From: Candidatus Limivivens intestinipullorum
Lineage (GTDB): Bacteria > Bacillota > Clostridia > Lachnospirales > Lachnospiraceae
Length of the DNA stretch: 64,000 nucleotides
Reading direction: 5' to 3'
Assembly (NCBI GenBank): GCA_018711185.1
Contig: DVIQ01000023.1
Coordinates: 1 to 64,000 of the forward strand
A program made the position numbers and the translations under genes. Below the pieces are notes generated by a model. That model worked only from the letters and a program-made list of their open reading frames with translations. It ran no database searches and was not told where the DNA came from. Below, piece by piece: positions 16,687 through 24,963 of the stretch. Positions within the stretch are counted from its first letter, which is position 1. Each line of letters begins with the position of its first letter.

Positions 16687-17664
16687 TTATTCGCTCAGAC
16701 TGTCAATGGCCGCCTGGGTATGCTCCACAAAGATCTGCTGGATTCCATCCAGCTCGCCAAGTCCCTGAACCAGACACGTAACCTCATATCCGGCGTTGGT
16801 AAACTCGGTTTTCCAGGAGCCCTCCTCGTCTCCGGCCATATCGTTATTCGCGTGATCCCCCGCGACAATCATCAGCGGAGCCAGGACTGCTTTGGTGTAT
16901 TCGCCTTCTCCCACCGCTGCCAGTACATCCTCAAGAGTGGGCTCTGCTTCTACCGTACCCACGAAGTAGTTCTCATAGCCGGCTTCCGTAAGTTTCTCCT
17001 GCATCGCGGCGTAAACGCTGTTGGATTCCGCCTCGGTGCCGTGTCCCATAAAGCAGATGGCCGTTTCCCCGTCATCGTAGTCTGCAGTAGCTTCTGTAAT
17101 TGCCTGGATAACCGCTTCATAATCCGCGTCGCTGGTAAGCAGGGGCTCTCCCATCGCCACCGCGTCAAACTGATCCGCGTACTGGGCAACCTCTTCCACC
17201 ACGTCTGTATATTCCAGACCGTTCATCAAATGCGTCGGCTGAACAATCAGCGTCTTCACGCCGTCTTCCACCGCCCGGTCCAGGGCCTTCTGCACATTGT
17301 CAATGTCCAGGCCGTCGCGCTCCGCCAGCTTGTCAATAATGATCTGGCTTGTGAACGCTCTTCTCACATCATAGTCCGGATAGGCCTCGGCAATCGCCTC
17401 CTCGATGGCGCCAATGGTAAGGTCTCTGCTGTCATTATAGCTTGTGCCAAAGCTCACCACCAGAATCGCCTGATCCTTCGGAGCTTCCTTTTCCCCGGCA
17501 TCCGCTTCTGTCTCTGCTGCACCCGTTTCTGTCACAGCTTCCGCCTCCGCTGCATCCGTTTCTGTCACAGCCTCTGTCTCCTCCGCGAAGCATCCCATGC
17601 TTCCCAGCACCATAGCTGCCGCAGCCGTTCCGGCGATCAGGGTTCTCAATACGTTTCTCTTCAT
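16687..17664 (-). CDS. cbiK: Exported sirohydrochlorin cobaltochelatase (CbiK type)
   Basis: CbiK-family chelatase with an export signal. CbiK normally inserts Co2+ into (precorrin-2 or) sirohydrochlorin in the cytoplasm during anaerobic cobalamin synthesis. Here a signal peptide (about residues 1-25, with SMGC as a poor lipobox) and a repetitive Glu/Ala/Thr linker (30-62) precede a complete domain: VVSFGTSYNDSR, FMGHGTEAES, GTVEAEPT and GDHANNDMAGD. His208, Glu239 and His271 match the three catalytic or metal-binding positions of the family. Exported CbiK is known in Desulfovibrio. First gene after the cobalamin riboswitch, followed by the surface protein and ABC importer. It may load or bind metal or tetrapyrroles outside the cell. 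Start at 17664; the ORF-track start adds 11 residues. Confidence 0.88.
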   Translation of the reverse strand: MKRNVLRTLIAGTAAAAMVLGSMGCFAEETEAVTETDAAEAEAVTETGAAETEADAGEKEAPKDQAILVVSFGTSYNDSRDLTIGAIEEAIAEAYPDYDVRRAFTSQIIIDKLAERDGLDIDNVQKALDRAVEDGVKTLIVQPTHLMNGLEYTDVVEEVAQYADQFDAVAMGEPLLTSDADYEAVIQAITEATADYDDGETAICFMGHGTEAESNSVYAAMQEKLTEAGYENYFVGTVEAEPTLEDVLAAVGEGEYTKAVLAPLMIVAGDHANNDMAGDEEGSWKTEFTNAGYEVTCLVQGLGELDGIQQIFVEHTQAAIDSLSE

Positions 17665-17851
17665 GTCTTTTCCTCCTATCCAGGGAAAGCCGCTCACTGC
17701 CAGGCTTTCGCGCCTGGTCAGCCGGCCCTGCCCTCTGATGCCTCTATTTTTGTTTTTACATCAGCAAAGCCATTGTACAGAAGAAGGAGACGCCCCGCGG
17801 CGACAGCCAAGGGATGTGCGGACACAGCCCGCCGGGTACAGTGCCCGCGGG

Positions 17852-17885
17852 CATAAAAAAACCTTTTACCGGATGGTAAAAGGTT
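17852..17885 (-). terminator. Riboswitch-associated intrinsic terminator
   Basis: Minus strand: AACCTTTTACC, loop ATCC, GGTAAAAGGTT, then a run of T. Perfect 11-bp stem between the cobalamin aptamer and cbiK, so it is a likely expression platform working at the level of transcription. Confidence 0.8.
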
Positions 17886-17964
17886 GTAATCGCAAACAGA
17901 CAGACAGAATGAAAATGTCTGCTGAAACCGGTACAGCCAATTACTCGTGGCCTGGAATCCTACT

Positions 17965-18150
17965 TCCGTACCAGCACCAGGCAGGTCTCCTGACTTGCAG
18001 ATCAGCGCGCGGAACCGCCTTCCCGGTTTCCCAGTGACATTCTGGTTCCCGCTCCCTGCTTACAGTGACGAGATCGTACAGGACTTGCACCTGTTTCCCT
18101 TTTCAACAGAACGCGTATGCATTCTGTCACCTGATGCTCTATTCAATTAT
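17965..18150 (-). promoter_or_regulatory. Cobalamin riboswitch
   Basis: The minus strand carries the classic aptamer elements in order: GGGAAACAGGTGCAAGTCCT, TCGTCACTGTAAGCAGGG, GAATGTCACTGGGAAACC, GGGAAGGCGG, and the B12 box CAAGTCAGGAGACCTGCC. Cobalamin aptamers usually shut down expression when B12 is abundant. It controls the cbiK-surface protein-ABC importer set. A terminator follows at 17852-17885. Confidence 0.93.
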
Positions 18151-18193
18151 TTATCGTAACTATACCACACTTTACAGCACAAAGCAAGCGCTT

Positions 18194-19186
18194 CTAACCC
18201 GCAAAAGCGTTTTTATAAGAAACATACCCCGGCATTTCCGGGCGCACCGGTCTCGCCGCCTGGAAACATTGATACAGGGAATCCTTCAAAATCTCCTGAA
18301 GCGGGAGCTCAAATACATTCAGTGTGCCGTCACAACGGTTCGGCCCGGTATGTACGACTCCGGTGGGATCGATCCGGAAACAGCCTTCTCTAAGGAGAAT
18401 CGACCGGTTTGCCTCCGTCTCGGTCTTTGGCAGCATCGTCATAAGCAGCTCCGGGAAATCGTTCTGCATACGCTCCAGGGTCTCCTCCACATAGTCCCTC
18501 ACCACCGGGCTGAGACCCAGCCCTTCCTTTTCCGGGGACTCAGGTACGTACTCCTCGTACAGCACCACGCTGCAGCCTCTGCGATACAGCTCATTTAAAT
18601 ACGCCTTGGTAAGAATTCTCCGGTAGTTATAATGGGTAACGCATATGCTGACGCCGAATACAATCCTGCGCATACGGAGGAGCTCCATGCACTGCATCAG
18701 TCTGCCGTACAGGAAGGAATGCTGGGCCGTCTGGGCCACATCCATGTCCGGGCCGATTTTCAGCATAGGAACCAGATTTCGGTTCTTCACCAGGAAATCC
18801 ATATAAGAGGCATCCAAAAGACTTCCGTTCGTAACAACCGGGAAAAAGATCCTGTGATGATTCGCAGCCTTTTCGAGAATACAGCGGCGCATAAGCGGCT
18901 CCCCGCCGGATAGGAATACAATCCGGATTCCAAGGCGCTCCGCGTCAAAAAACACATCGTCCCAGTCCGCGGCTTGGAGATAGCGCTTTTCCTCCGGAAA
19001 AGCCGGCTCACTCTGATAGGACTTATGGCCATATCTTCCCGCGCTCTGCAGATTGCCATGGTTTGTTATACATGCATCCAGAAACATGGGGACATGTATG
19101 CCCTGTCCTTGCTTTTCCCTGCGAATAAGTTGGGATTCTCCCAGTAAACTGCTGACATAGTCCGCTATTCTGAATTCATCTTCCAT
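18194..19186 (-). CDS. Radical-SAM-fold protein lacking the three cluster cysteines (probable pseudoenzyme)
   Basis: 330-aa protein that aligns by eye with a Firmicute radical SAM family (layout SRCNLHCAGCYxRA, then AGGEPxxR, then FTNGT, then GASVTVTxxN, then YVEYVP). Here the cluster loop reads ITNHGNLQSAGRYGHKS: glycine, serine and arginine replace the three cysteines of CxxxCxxC, so a 4Fe-4S cluster cannot be held there. FLSGGEPLMRR, PVVTNGSLLD, FGVSICVTHYN and LYEEYVPES remain, so the fold is kept. The position of the SAM-contacting SIEG motif reads LKIGPD, and the C-terminal cysteine-rich part is also reduced. The codons were checked on the minus strand (GGC, AGC, AGA) and the frame is open. 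Strong RBS AAGGAGGCGGGCT. It ends about 45 bp upstream of the cobalamin aptamer. A binding or regulatory role is an inference. Confidence 0.8.
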   Translation of the reverse strand: MEDEFRIADYVSSLLGESQLIRREKQGQGIHVPMFLDACITNHGNLQSAGRYGHKSYQSEPAFPEEKRYLQAADWDDVFFDAERLGIRIVFLSGGEPLMRRCILEKAANHHRIFFPVVTNGSLLDASYMDFLVKNRNLVPMLKIGPDMDVAQTAQHSFLYGRLMQCMELLRMRRIVFGVSICVTHYNYRRILTKAYLNELYRRGCSVVLYEEYVPESPEKEGLGLSPVVRDYVEETLERMQNDFPELLMTMLPKTETEANRSILLREGCFRIDPTGVVHTGPNRCDGTLNVFELPLQEILKDSLYQCFQAARPVRPEMPGYVSYKNAFAG

Positions 19187-19278
19187 AGCCCGCCTCCTTC
19201 TCCCGAAAGCTTGTAGCGCATCATTATCTTTCTGATTTTACGCGGCTTCTGCTAAGCCACATTGTTACCTTTTTCACT

Positions 19279-19307
19279 AGTATAGCATTTCAATCCTTTG
19301 ATTTCAA
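19279..19307 (-). promoter_or_regulatory. Promoter of the radical-SAM-fold gene
   Basis: TTGAAA, a 17-bp spacer and TATACT on the minus strand, about 90 bp before the start codon. A well-formed promoter argues the gene is expressed. Confidence 0.7.
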
Positions 19308-19386
19308 TACGATACTCATCAAATTTTCCGCATATTCCTTAAATATTTCTAAATATTCTGCCCTGATAAAATAGTGATAATTATTT

Positions 19387-19947
19387 TCACAATATCCCCA
19401 AATGCTCCAGGAGGATCCGTGTCCCAATCAGAATCAGAATAATGCCTCCCACCAGCTCAGCCCGGGATTTATATCGTATTCCGAAAACATTTCCCACTTT
19501 TACGCCGCAGGCGGAACAGACAAAGGTAATCACGCCAATAAACAGCACTGCCGGCAGGATCTGTACCTGAAGGAAGGCCAGCGTAATCCCTACGGCCAGG
19601 GCATCAATGCTGGTGGCTATCGCCAGCACCAGCATGGTCTTGACGTCCAAAGACGGATCCGCGGCTTCCTCCTCCTTTGAAAACGCCTCCCGGATCATGT
19701 TCGCGCCGATCAGCCCCAGAAGGATAAACGCGACCCAATGATCCACAGAGGTAATCCGGCTGCTGAACCGGTCTCCGAGAAAATAGCCGATCAGAGGCAT
19801 CAGAGCCTGAAAGACGCCAAACCAGAGTCCTACCAGCCCGCAGTTTTTCGCCGTGATTTTCGGCATTGCAAGTCCCTTGCAAACGGCCACCGCAAAGGCG
19901 TCCATGGACAGGCCGACTGCCAGTGTGAATAATCCAAAAAGTGTCAT
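19387..19947 (-). CDS. mntP: Manganese efflux pump MntP
   Basis: Six-helix membrane exporter of Mn2+ (186 aa). The two internally related halves carry the conserved acidic motifs [14 protein letters not shown] (about residue 15) and [15 protein letters not shown] (about 113), which are the predicted metal-binding aspartates. RBS AAAGGAGATTCAA. The leader carries a yybP-ykoY type Mn2+ riboswitch with a terminator, which matches the known regulation of mntP in other bacteria: expression rises when Mn2+ is high. Confidence 0.93.
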   Translation of the reverse strand: MTLFGLFTLAVGLSMDAFAVAVCKGLAMPKITAKNCGLVGLWFGVFQALMPLIGYFLGDRFSSRITSVDHWVAFILLGLIGANMIREAFSKEEEAADPSLDVKTMLVLAIATSIDALAVGITLAFLQVQILPAVLFIGVITFVCSACGVKVGNVFGIRYKSRAELVGGIILILIGTRILLEHLGIL

Positions 19948-20099
19948 TTGAATCTCCTTTCCAGTGGGGAGAAAAACGAAGCGTTCCTCAAGCGGAACTC
20001 TCGCGTTGAACGCGGTCGTTTTAACGACAAATATCCGCTTCGCGCGCGTGCGTATACCGCGCAGCGTCGTTTAATAGGGAACAAAGTTTCCTGATCAAA

Positions 20100-20142
20100 C
20101 AAAAAACTCATGGAGCTGGGGACGATCCCCGGTTCCATGAGT
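20100..20142 (-). terminator. Terminator in the mntP leader
   Basis: Minus strand: ACTCATGGA ... TCCATGAGT with an inner CCGGGGA/TCCCCAG pair, followed by a T-run. It directly follows the aptamer and is the likely expression platform. Confidence 0.8.
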
Positions 20143-20235
20143 CTCATTATTTCAGACATAGCCAGATTTTCACCATTATGTTGACCATGCCGCAGTGTTT
20201 GCTGCCAACTACTCCCTCACGTCAGTTTTATTTTT
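20143..20235 (-). promoter_or_regulatory. yybP-ykoY manganese riboswitch
   Basis: Minus strand shows GGGAGTAG, then GTCAACATAATGG ... CTGGCTATGTCTGA, then AATGAGAC. These match the conserved loops of the yybP-ykoY aptamer. The downstream gene is mntP, a known target of this riboswitch. The terminator arm begins within the GAGACTCATGG segment, consistent with mutually exclusive folds. Confidence 0.85.
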
Positions 20236-20296
20236 TTTATCCTACCACAGTTGAGAATTTCTGTCAATTAAGAACTTTTGCCAACAGCCGCGCGCC

Positions 20297-20339
20297 GGTA
20301 ACAGTTCAGCCCAGGTCTGCGCACATACTGAACTGTAAC
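20297..20339 (-). repeat. Dispersed palindromic repeat, family A, copy 4 (inside a gene 3' end)
   Basis: GGTAACAGTTCAGCCCAGG, TCTGCGCA, then ACTGAACTGTAAC. A short copy whose minus-strand reading encodes the last residues and the stop codon of the AlaX gene. Confidence 0.8.
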
Positions 20340-21502
20340 ACGCGCTGCGCCACATATGCGCGGATCTCATCCGGGTTCTGATCCGGAATGCTTGTCAGCG
20401 TTCCCTGAACCATCGCCTGGGAACCGCCTCCTTTTCCGCCAAAGCGCTCGTTCAGCTCGCGTCCGATTTCCCGTACATCCGTCTTTTTGGAAGCCAGGAT
20501 GTAACGGCAGGCCCCCGACGGAGCAGCTGTCAGCGCAAGGACACATCCGGCCTTCCCGCACGCCTGATTTACCAGTTCCCGCAGTTCATTCTCTCCAAAG
20601 TCTTCTCCCCGCAGGCATACAAACTCCGTACCCTCCGCAATCGCGTCCAGCCGTTCCTTTGCCAGCTTTTTCTGCGTTTCCATGAGCTGTCCCTTCAGCT
20701 CGTGGATTTCCTCCAGGAGCTTCCGGATGCGGCCGCATACGTTTTCCGGCTTCGCGGAAAGCAGATGCATGGCCTCAGTCATCCAGGCGTGCTTTCTCTG
20801 ATAGTCCTCGATGGCGTCCTGCCCGCACAGCATGGCAATCCGCACGCCGCCCTTATAATTCTGAACGCTCAGAAGCTTGATCAGCCGCACTTCCCCTGTG
20901 GCCGACACATGGGTCCCGCAGCACGCGCACACATCCACTCCCGGAATCGTCACAATACGGATCTGCCCGCTGATCTCCTTCTTGCTCCGGTAATCCAGTG
21001 TTTCCAGCTCTTCCCGGTCCGGGTAAGACACCTGCACCGGAAGATTCTGCTCCACCGCGTCATTTGCCGCCTCTTCAATCTCCGCAAGCTGTTCCTCGGT
21101 TATGGGGCCGTTAAAGTCCACTGTCACGGCGTCCTCCCCCATGTGAAAGCCCACATTATCATACCCGAACGCCCGGTGTACAATTCCCGACACAATGTGC
21201 TCTCCCGTATGATTCTGCATATTTCTCCGGCGCCACCGGAAATCCAGGGTGCCCACAACCGTCTCGCCCGGCGTCAGCTCAGCAGACACAGTATGCCAGA
21301 TCACTCCGTCCTTTTCCTGCACGTCCAAAACCAGGGCATCTCCCAAAGTTCCCGTATCCGCCGGCTGCCCGCCGCCCTCCGGGAAAAACGCCGTCTGGTC
21401 CAGCGCCGCCAGGATCCGGTCATCCTCCCTGCGGCAGGCGACTACCTTTGCCTGAAATTCCGCGATATAAACATCTTTTTCATAAAGCTTAACTGTTTCC
21501 AT
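20306..21502 (-). CDS. AlaX-type alanyl-tRNA editing protein with DHHA1 domain
   Basis: Free-standing trans-editing hydrolase that removes wrongly attached Ser or Gly from tRNA-Ala. The 398-aa long form carries an N-terminal beta-barrel (FFPEGGGQPADTGTL), the zinc site formed by HTGEHIVSG (about residue 98) and CCGTHVSATGEVRL (about 190), a coiled-coil linker (about 265-300), and a C-terminal DHHA1-like domain ending FGGKGGGSQAMVQGTL. The last residues, LQFSMCADLG and the TGA, are encoded by an inserted family A repeat, so the natural C-terminus was replaced or extended. It starts 4 bp after the SNF2 gene stop. RBS AAAGGGTGATGAG. Confidence 0.9.
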   Translation of the reverse strand: METVKLYEKDVYIAEFQAKVVACRREDDRILAALDQTAFFPEGGGQPADTGTLGDALVLDVQEKDGVIWHTVSAELTPGETVVGTLDFRWRRRNMQNHTGEHIVSGIVHRAFGYDNVGFHMGEDAVTVDFNGPITEEQLAEIEEAANDAVEQNLPVQVSYPDREELETLDYRSKKEISGQIRIVTIPGVDVCACCGTHVSATGEVRLIKLLSVQNYKGGVRIAMLCGQDAIEDYQRKHAWMTEAMHLLSAKPENVCGRIRKLLEEIHELKGQLMETQKKLAKERLDAIAEGTEFVCLRGEDFGENELRELVNQACGKAGCVLALTAAPSGACRYILASKKTDVREIGRELNERFGGKGGGSQAMVQGTLTSIPDQNPDEIRAYVAQRVLQFSMCADLG

Positions 21503-21506
21503 CTCA

Positions 21507-24500
21507 TCACCCTTTCTGTCCCTGCATCAGCTCCAGCAGCTCTTCCCGGCTGATCCGGTGATCGGCCACCGCCTGGCCCTCCATCACCTGATCGGCCATG
21601 CGGGCCTTGCGCTCCTGAAGCTCCACGATGCGCTCCTCTATGGTGTCCCTGGCCACCAGCTTTACCACCGTGACCACGTTTTTCTGGCCGATCCGGTGGG
21701 TGCGGTCCGTAGCCTGGTTCTGGGCAGCCATATTCCACCAGGGATCGTAGTGAATCACCACATCCGCCCTGGTCAGATTCAGCCCCGTGCCTCCGGCCTT
21801 CAGCGAAATCAAAAATACCGGAGCCTCCCCGTTCTGGAAGGCTTCCACCATCTGCCGCCTCTGCTCCTTGGTATTGCGCCCGGAGAGATACAGATAGGAA
21901 ATCCCCCGGCGCTCCATGGCGCCGGCCAGCATATCCAGCATTCCGGTAAACTGGGAAAACAAAAGAATGCTGTGCTCCGACTGAATCATATCCTCCACAA
22001 GCTCTAAGCAGGCGTCCGTCTTGGCGGAACCTCCCTTATAATTTTCATAGCACAGAGCGGGCGCGCAGCAGATCTGCCGCAGGCCGGTGAGCTCCGCCAG
22101 GTATTTGATGCTGTCGGCCCGGTACTGTTCCTCCGTCTGTCCGGCCAGCTCCATCCGGATCCGCTGCACTCTGGCGTCATACAGCTTTCTCTGCTCCTCC
22201 GCCAACTGGATATAAATGGTTTTTTCCAGCTTATCCGGCAGATCCTTCAGCACATCTTGCTTTTTGCGGCGCAGGATAAAGGGCGCCGTCATCCTCTGGA
22301 GACGTTTCAGAGCCACCGCGTCCTCTCCCTGAACCACAGGCACTTCGATCTCTTCCCGGAATTTCCCATAGTCATACAGGTAGCCCGGCATGATAAAGTC
22401 AAAAATACTCCAAAGATCGCTGAGCTTATTCTCAATGGGCGTCCCGGTCAGGGCGAACCGGCACCCGGCCGAAAGCTCTTTTACCGCCTTTGCCGCCTGG
22501 GTTCCGGCATTTTTTATATACTGGGCCTCGTCCGCCACCAGAAACGCGAAGCTCCGATCCCGGTATTCCTGTGTGTCCCGCTTCAGAAGGTCATAAGAGG
22601 TAATCAAAACGCCGCCGCTGCCCTCCCGGATCCGCGCCTGCCGCTGCTCTCCGTTTCCCGTAACCGCCGTCACCCGCAGATCCGGCGCGAACCGGTGCAG
22701 CTCGCTCTCCCAATTATACACCAAAGAAGCCGGACAGACAATCAGAGCGCTTTCTTTCTTCATTTCCAGAAGTGCGATCATCTGAAGGGTCTTTCCAAGG
22801 CCCATGTCGTCGGCCAGAATCCCTCCGAATCCCCACTGGGCCAGCGTGGCCAGCCAGCGAAATCCGTCCTTCTGATAGCTCCTAAGAGAAGCCTGAAGCT
22901 CCTGTGGCACTTCAAAATCGCTGTCCTGATAGCCGTTCATCTCCCGGACAAGCCGTTTAAATTCCCTGCTGCGCTTTACCTGGATGGTCTCCGGCGCGTC
23001 CTTCACCGCCTCCGCCAGATAAGCCGCCCGGTATTTCGGCACCGTCAGGCTTCCGCTTCGCAGTCCCTTTTTATCCAGGTTCAGGCCCTGGGACAGCTCG
23101 GATACCAGGGCCAGACTGCTGTCCTCCAGACTGATGAAGTCTCCGCTCTTTAACCGGAAATATTTTTTCCTGCGCTTATAGGCCCCCAGTATCTTTTCCA
23201 TTTCCGCATAATCCAGGCCCTCGGTTGCAATCTCCAGATCCAGCAGGTCTCCCTTAAAGCCCAGGCCGATGTTGACCTTCGGCGATGGAAGAAGCCGGAT
23301 TTTCCGGATTTTCTCGTCCAGAAAAACCTCCGCCATCTTACGGATCTCGCCCATGCCTTCCTGGATCAGCATAAAAAGCGCCTCCTCGTCCCGGCAAAAG
23401 CCGGTGCTCTGTCCCTTCTCAAAGGAAAAATACCGCAAAAGGCAAGCCTTGAGCGCTTCCTCCGTCTTCACGTCCCGGTACTGCTTTTCCAGATGGTATT
23501 CCTCAAAAAGCCCGTAAGACGTGCTTCCGTAGACCGCCTGGGCCCTGGCGCGAACCCGGCCTTGCTGTTCTTCTTCCCCCATGTCAAGATAGACCTGAAG
23601 CTGAACCTCCTGGGGCATATATTCCTCAAAATCCAGATCCTTCGTTTCCACCGCGGCGTATCTTTCCAGAACCGGAAGCAGATTTCCGCAAAAAGCCGTG
23701 TAATCCTCTTTGCTGAGGAACAGCGGCGTATTTGGCTGCCGGTAACGGACAGACCGCCCGATTCCTCCCAGGGCAGAGAGTACCGGAAGCATCTCCTGCT
23801 CAAAGCCGCCGCTGCACTGGTATATCTCCTGTTTCTGCACAAAATAGGAGTGCGAAATACCCGGAAGGAGTTCCGGCAGCCCTTCCATGGCGATTCTGGC
23901 GCCCTCCTCCCCCTCTGGCGCAATCCGGATTTTCACTGGCGGATCCTGGTCCTTTACCTGGTACACAATCTCATTGATCTCGATTTCCTTTCCCACATAC
24001 CTGGAAAGAACCCGCTCCGTCCCATAATTTCCCAGCCCGATCTTCCGGAAATTGCTGCTGTAGATCTGGGAAGCGAAATCAATTCTTCCAAACTGCGTGT
24101 TCATGATGTCCGTTAGGATATCCAGCCATTCCAGCCCTTCCTCCGTAAAGGCGGCCCGGTCATGGAAAAATCCCAGGTTTTTCCCGTATTCCGCGAATTT
24201 TCCTTTCTGCACATCGTCCAGAAGCTTACAGATATTTTTCAGAATATACAGTTTTTTCACGCCGACGCGAAATTCCGCATACAGCCTGCCATACTCCATG
24301 GTAAACACCGGTTCTATGCGTACACTGTGATAGTATTCCCCCAAAAGCTGCCCGTTTTCCCGGATACCGTACTGGGAAAGAATCTGTTTCAGCGCGTCAG
24401 AGGTCTGCCTTTTCTGCGGCCCGGGCTTTTTCCCCGGGGTCCGGGCGCCGATCTGGGTGTCGCGGTAATGCAGCGCCAGGGCCACGCAGTGCTTGCACAT

Positions 24501-24746
24501 TCCGTAAAAGCTGTTGTACGCCGGACAGCTGCAGGTATAATCCTCAATGTCGTCATCCTGCCCCAATTCCACCATCGTCCGGTACCATTTCTTTCCGCTT
24601 CCCTTTACGTCAGCCGTCAGCCGGACTCCGTTTTTCCTGGCTTTCTGAAGCTCCACACCCTGCACGCCGCCTTTGGCGAAGATCTCCCTGCCTTTGGCGT
24701 AGGTGGCTGTGTAAGTATAGCATTTGATCATTGTCAGTGTAAGCAT
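21507..24746 (-). CDS. SWIM-domain SNF2-family DNA translocase/helicase
   Basis: Large (1079 aa) Swi2/Snf2 ATPase. An N-terminal SWIM zinc module (YTCSCPAYNSFYGMCKHCVA, about residues 70-90) is followed by a bacterial SNF2-associated region and the two RecA-like lobes. Motifs are LADDMGLGKTLQMIAL, VADEAQYIKN, FALTGTPIENKLSDLWS, LLFSQFTGMLDML, LSLKAGGTGLNL-like (SLKAGGTGLNLTRAD), and DRTHRIGQ. These enzymes move along double-stranded DNA; the bacterial role is usually unassigned, although relatives occur in DNA repair and defence loci. The start at 24746 has an AGAGGA RBS; the track start adds 14 residues. Nothing adjacent points to defence, and AlaX follows in an operon. Confidence 0.92.
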   Translation of the reverse strand: MLTLTMIKCYTYTATYAKGREIFAKGGVQGVELQKARKNGVRLTADVKGSGKKWYRTMVELGQDDDIEDYTCSCPAYNSFYGMCKHCVALALHYRDTQIGARTPGKKPGPQKRQTSDALKQILSQYGIRENGQLLGEYYHSVRIEPVFTMEYGRLYAEFRVGVKKLYILKNICKLLDDVQKGKFAEYGKNLGFFHDRAAFTEEGLEWLDILTDIMNTQFGRIDFASQIYSSNFRKIGLGNYGTERVLSRYVGKEIEINEIVYQVKDQDPPVKIRIAPEGEEGARIAMEGLPELLPGISHSYFVQKQEIYQCSGGFEQEMLPVLSALGGIGRSVRYRQPNTPLFLSKEDYTAFCGNLLPVLERYAAVETKDLDFEEYMPQEVQLQVYLDMGEEEQQGRVRARAQAVYGSTSYGLFEEYHLEKQYRDVKTEEALKACLLRYFSFEKGQSTGFCRDEEALFMLIQEGMGEIRKMAEVFLDEKIRKIRLLPSPKVNIGLGFKGDLLDLEIATEGLDYAEMEKILGAYKRRKKYFRLKSGDFISLEDSSLALVSELSQGLNLDKKGLRSGSLTVPKYRAAYLAEAVKDAPETIQVKRSREFKRLVREMNGYQDSDFEVPQELQASLRSYQKDGFRWLATLAQWGFGGILADDMGLGKTLQMIALLEMKKESALIVCPASLVYNWESELHRFAPDLRVTAVTGNGEQRQARIREGSGGVLITSYDLLKRDTQEYRDRSFAFLVADEAQYIKNAGTQAAKAVKELSAGCRFALTGTPIENKLSDLWSIFDFIMPGYLYDYGKFREEIEVPVVQGEDAVALKRLQRMTAPFILRRKKQDVLKDLPDKLEKTIYIQLAEEQRKLYDARVQRIRMELAGQTEEQYRADSIKYLAELTGLRQICCAPALCYENYKGGSAKTDACLELVEDMIQSEHSILLFSQFTGMLDMLAGAMERRGISYLYLSGRNTKEQRRQMVEAFQNGEAPVFLISLKAGGTGLNLTRADVVIHYDPWWNMAAQNQATDRTHRIGQKNVVTVVKLVARDTIEERIVELQERKARMADQVMEGQAVADHRISREELLELMQGQKG

Positions 24747-24811
24747 GGGTTTCCTCTTTTCGTAAATCGTTTGGATGGATTTTGGCAACAGCTGCGGATT
24801 TATAGCATAAA

Positions 24812-24838
24812 GAGAGGGCGCCGCATGCGCGGTACCCT
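24812..24838 (-). terminator. Hairpin upstream of the SNF2 gene
   Basis: AGAGGGCGCCGCATGCGCGGTACCCTCT forms a strong stem with a small mismatch, followed on the minus strand by CTTTATG. It may end the purine operon transcript. Confidence 0.5.
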
Positions 24839-24879
24839 CTGCAAACGGGATTCCGAAACCTCTCTTTTCCCGCTCAAAC

Positions 24880-24955
24880 GTAACCGTTCAGCACTCCTGA
24901 ACCATGTTCTTACGGTCCGCGCCGCATGCGCGCAGATCTGGACTGAACTCTTACG
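24880..24955 (+). repeat. Dispersed palindromic repeat, family A, copy 5
   Basis: GTAACCGTTCAG, CACTCCTGAACCATGTTC, TTACGGTCCGC, core GCATGCGCGCAGA, and GGACTGAACTCTTACG. It begins 9 bp past the stop codon of the AICAR transformylase gene. Confidence 0.85.
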
Positions 24956-24963
24956 CTCAATCA

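Noticed and set aside
17820-18160. Short ORFs across the cobalamin leader
   Set aside because: The region is the riboswitch; the ORFs are incidental.
19944-20159. 71-aa minus-strand ORF upstream of mntP
   Set aside because: Lies across the manganese riboswitch terminator, so it is leader RNA.
21507-24746. SNF2 helicase as part of a defence island
   Set aside because: The neighbours are tRNA editing and purine genes; no nuclease, methyltransferase or DISARM-type partner is present.
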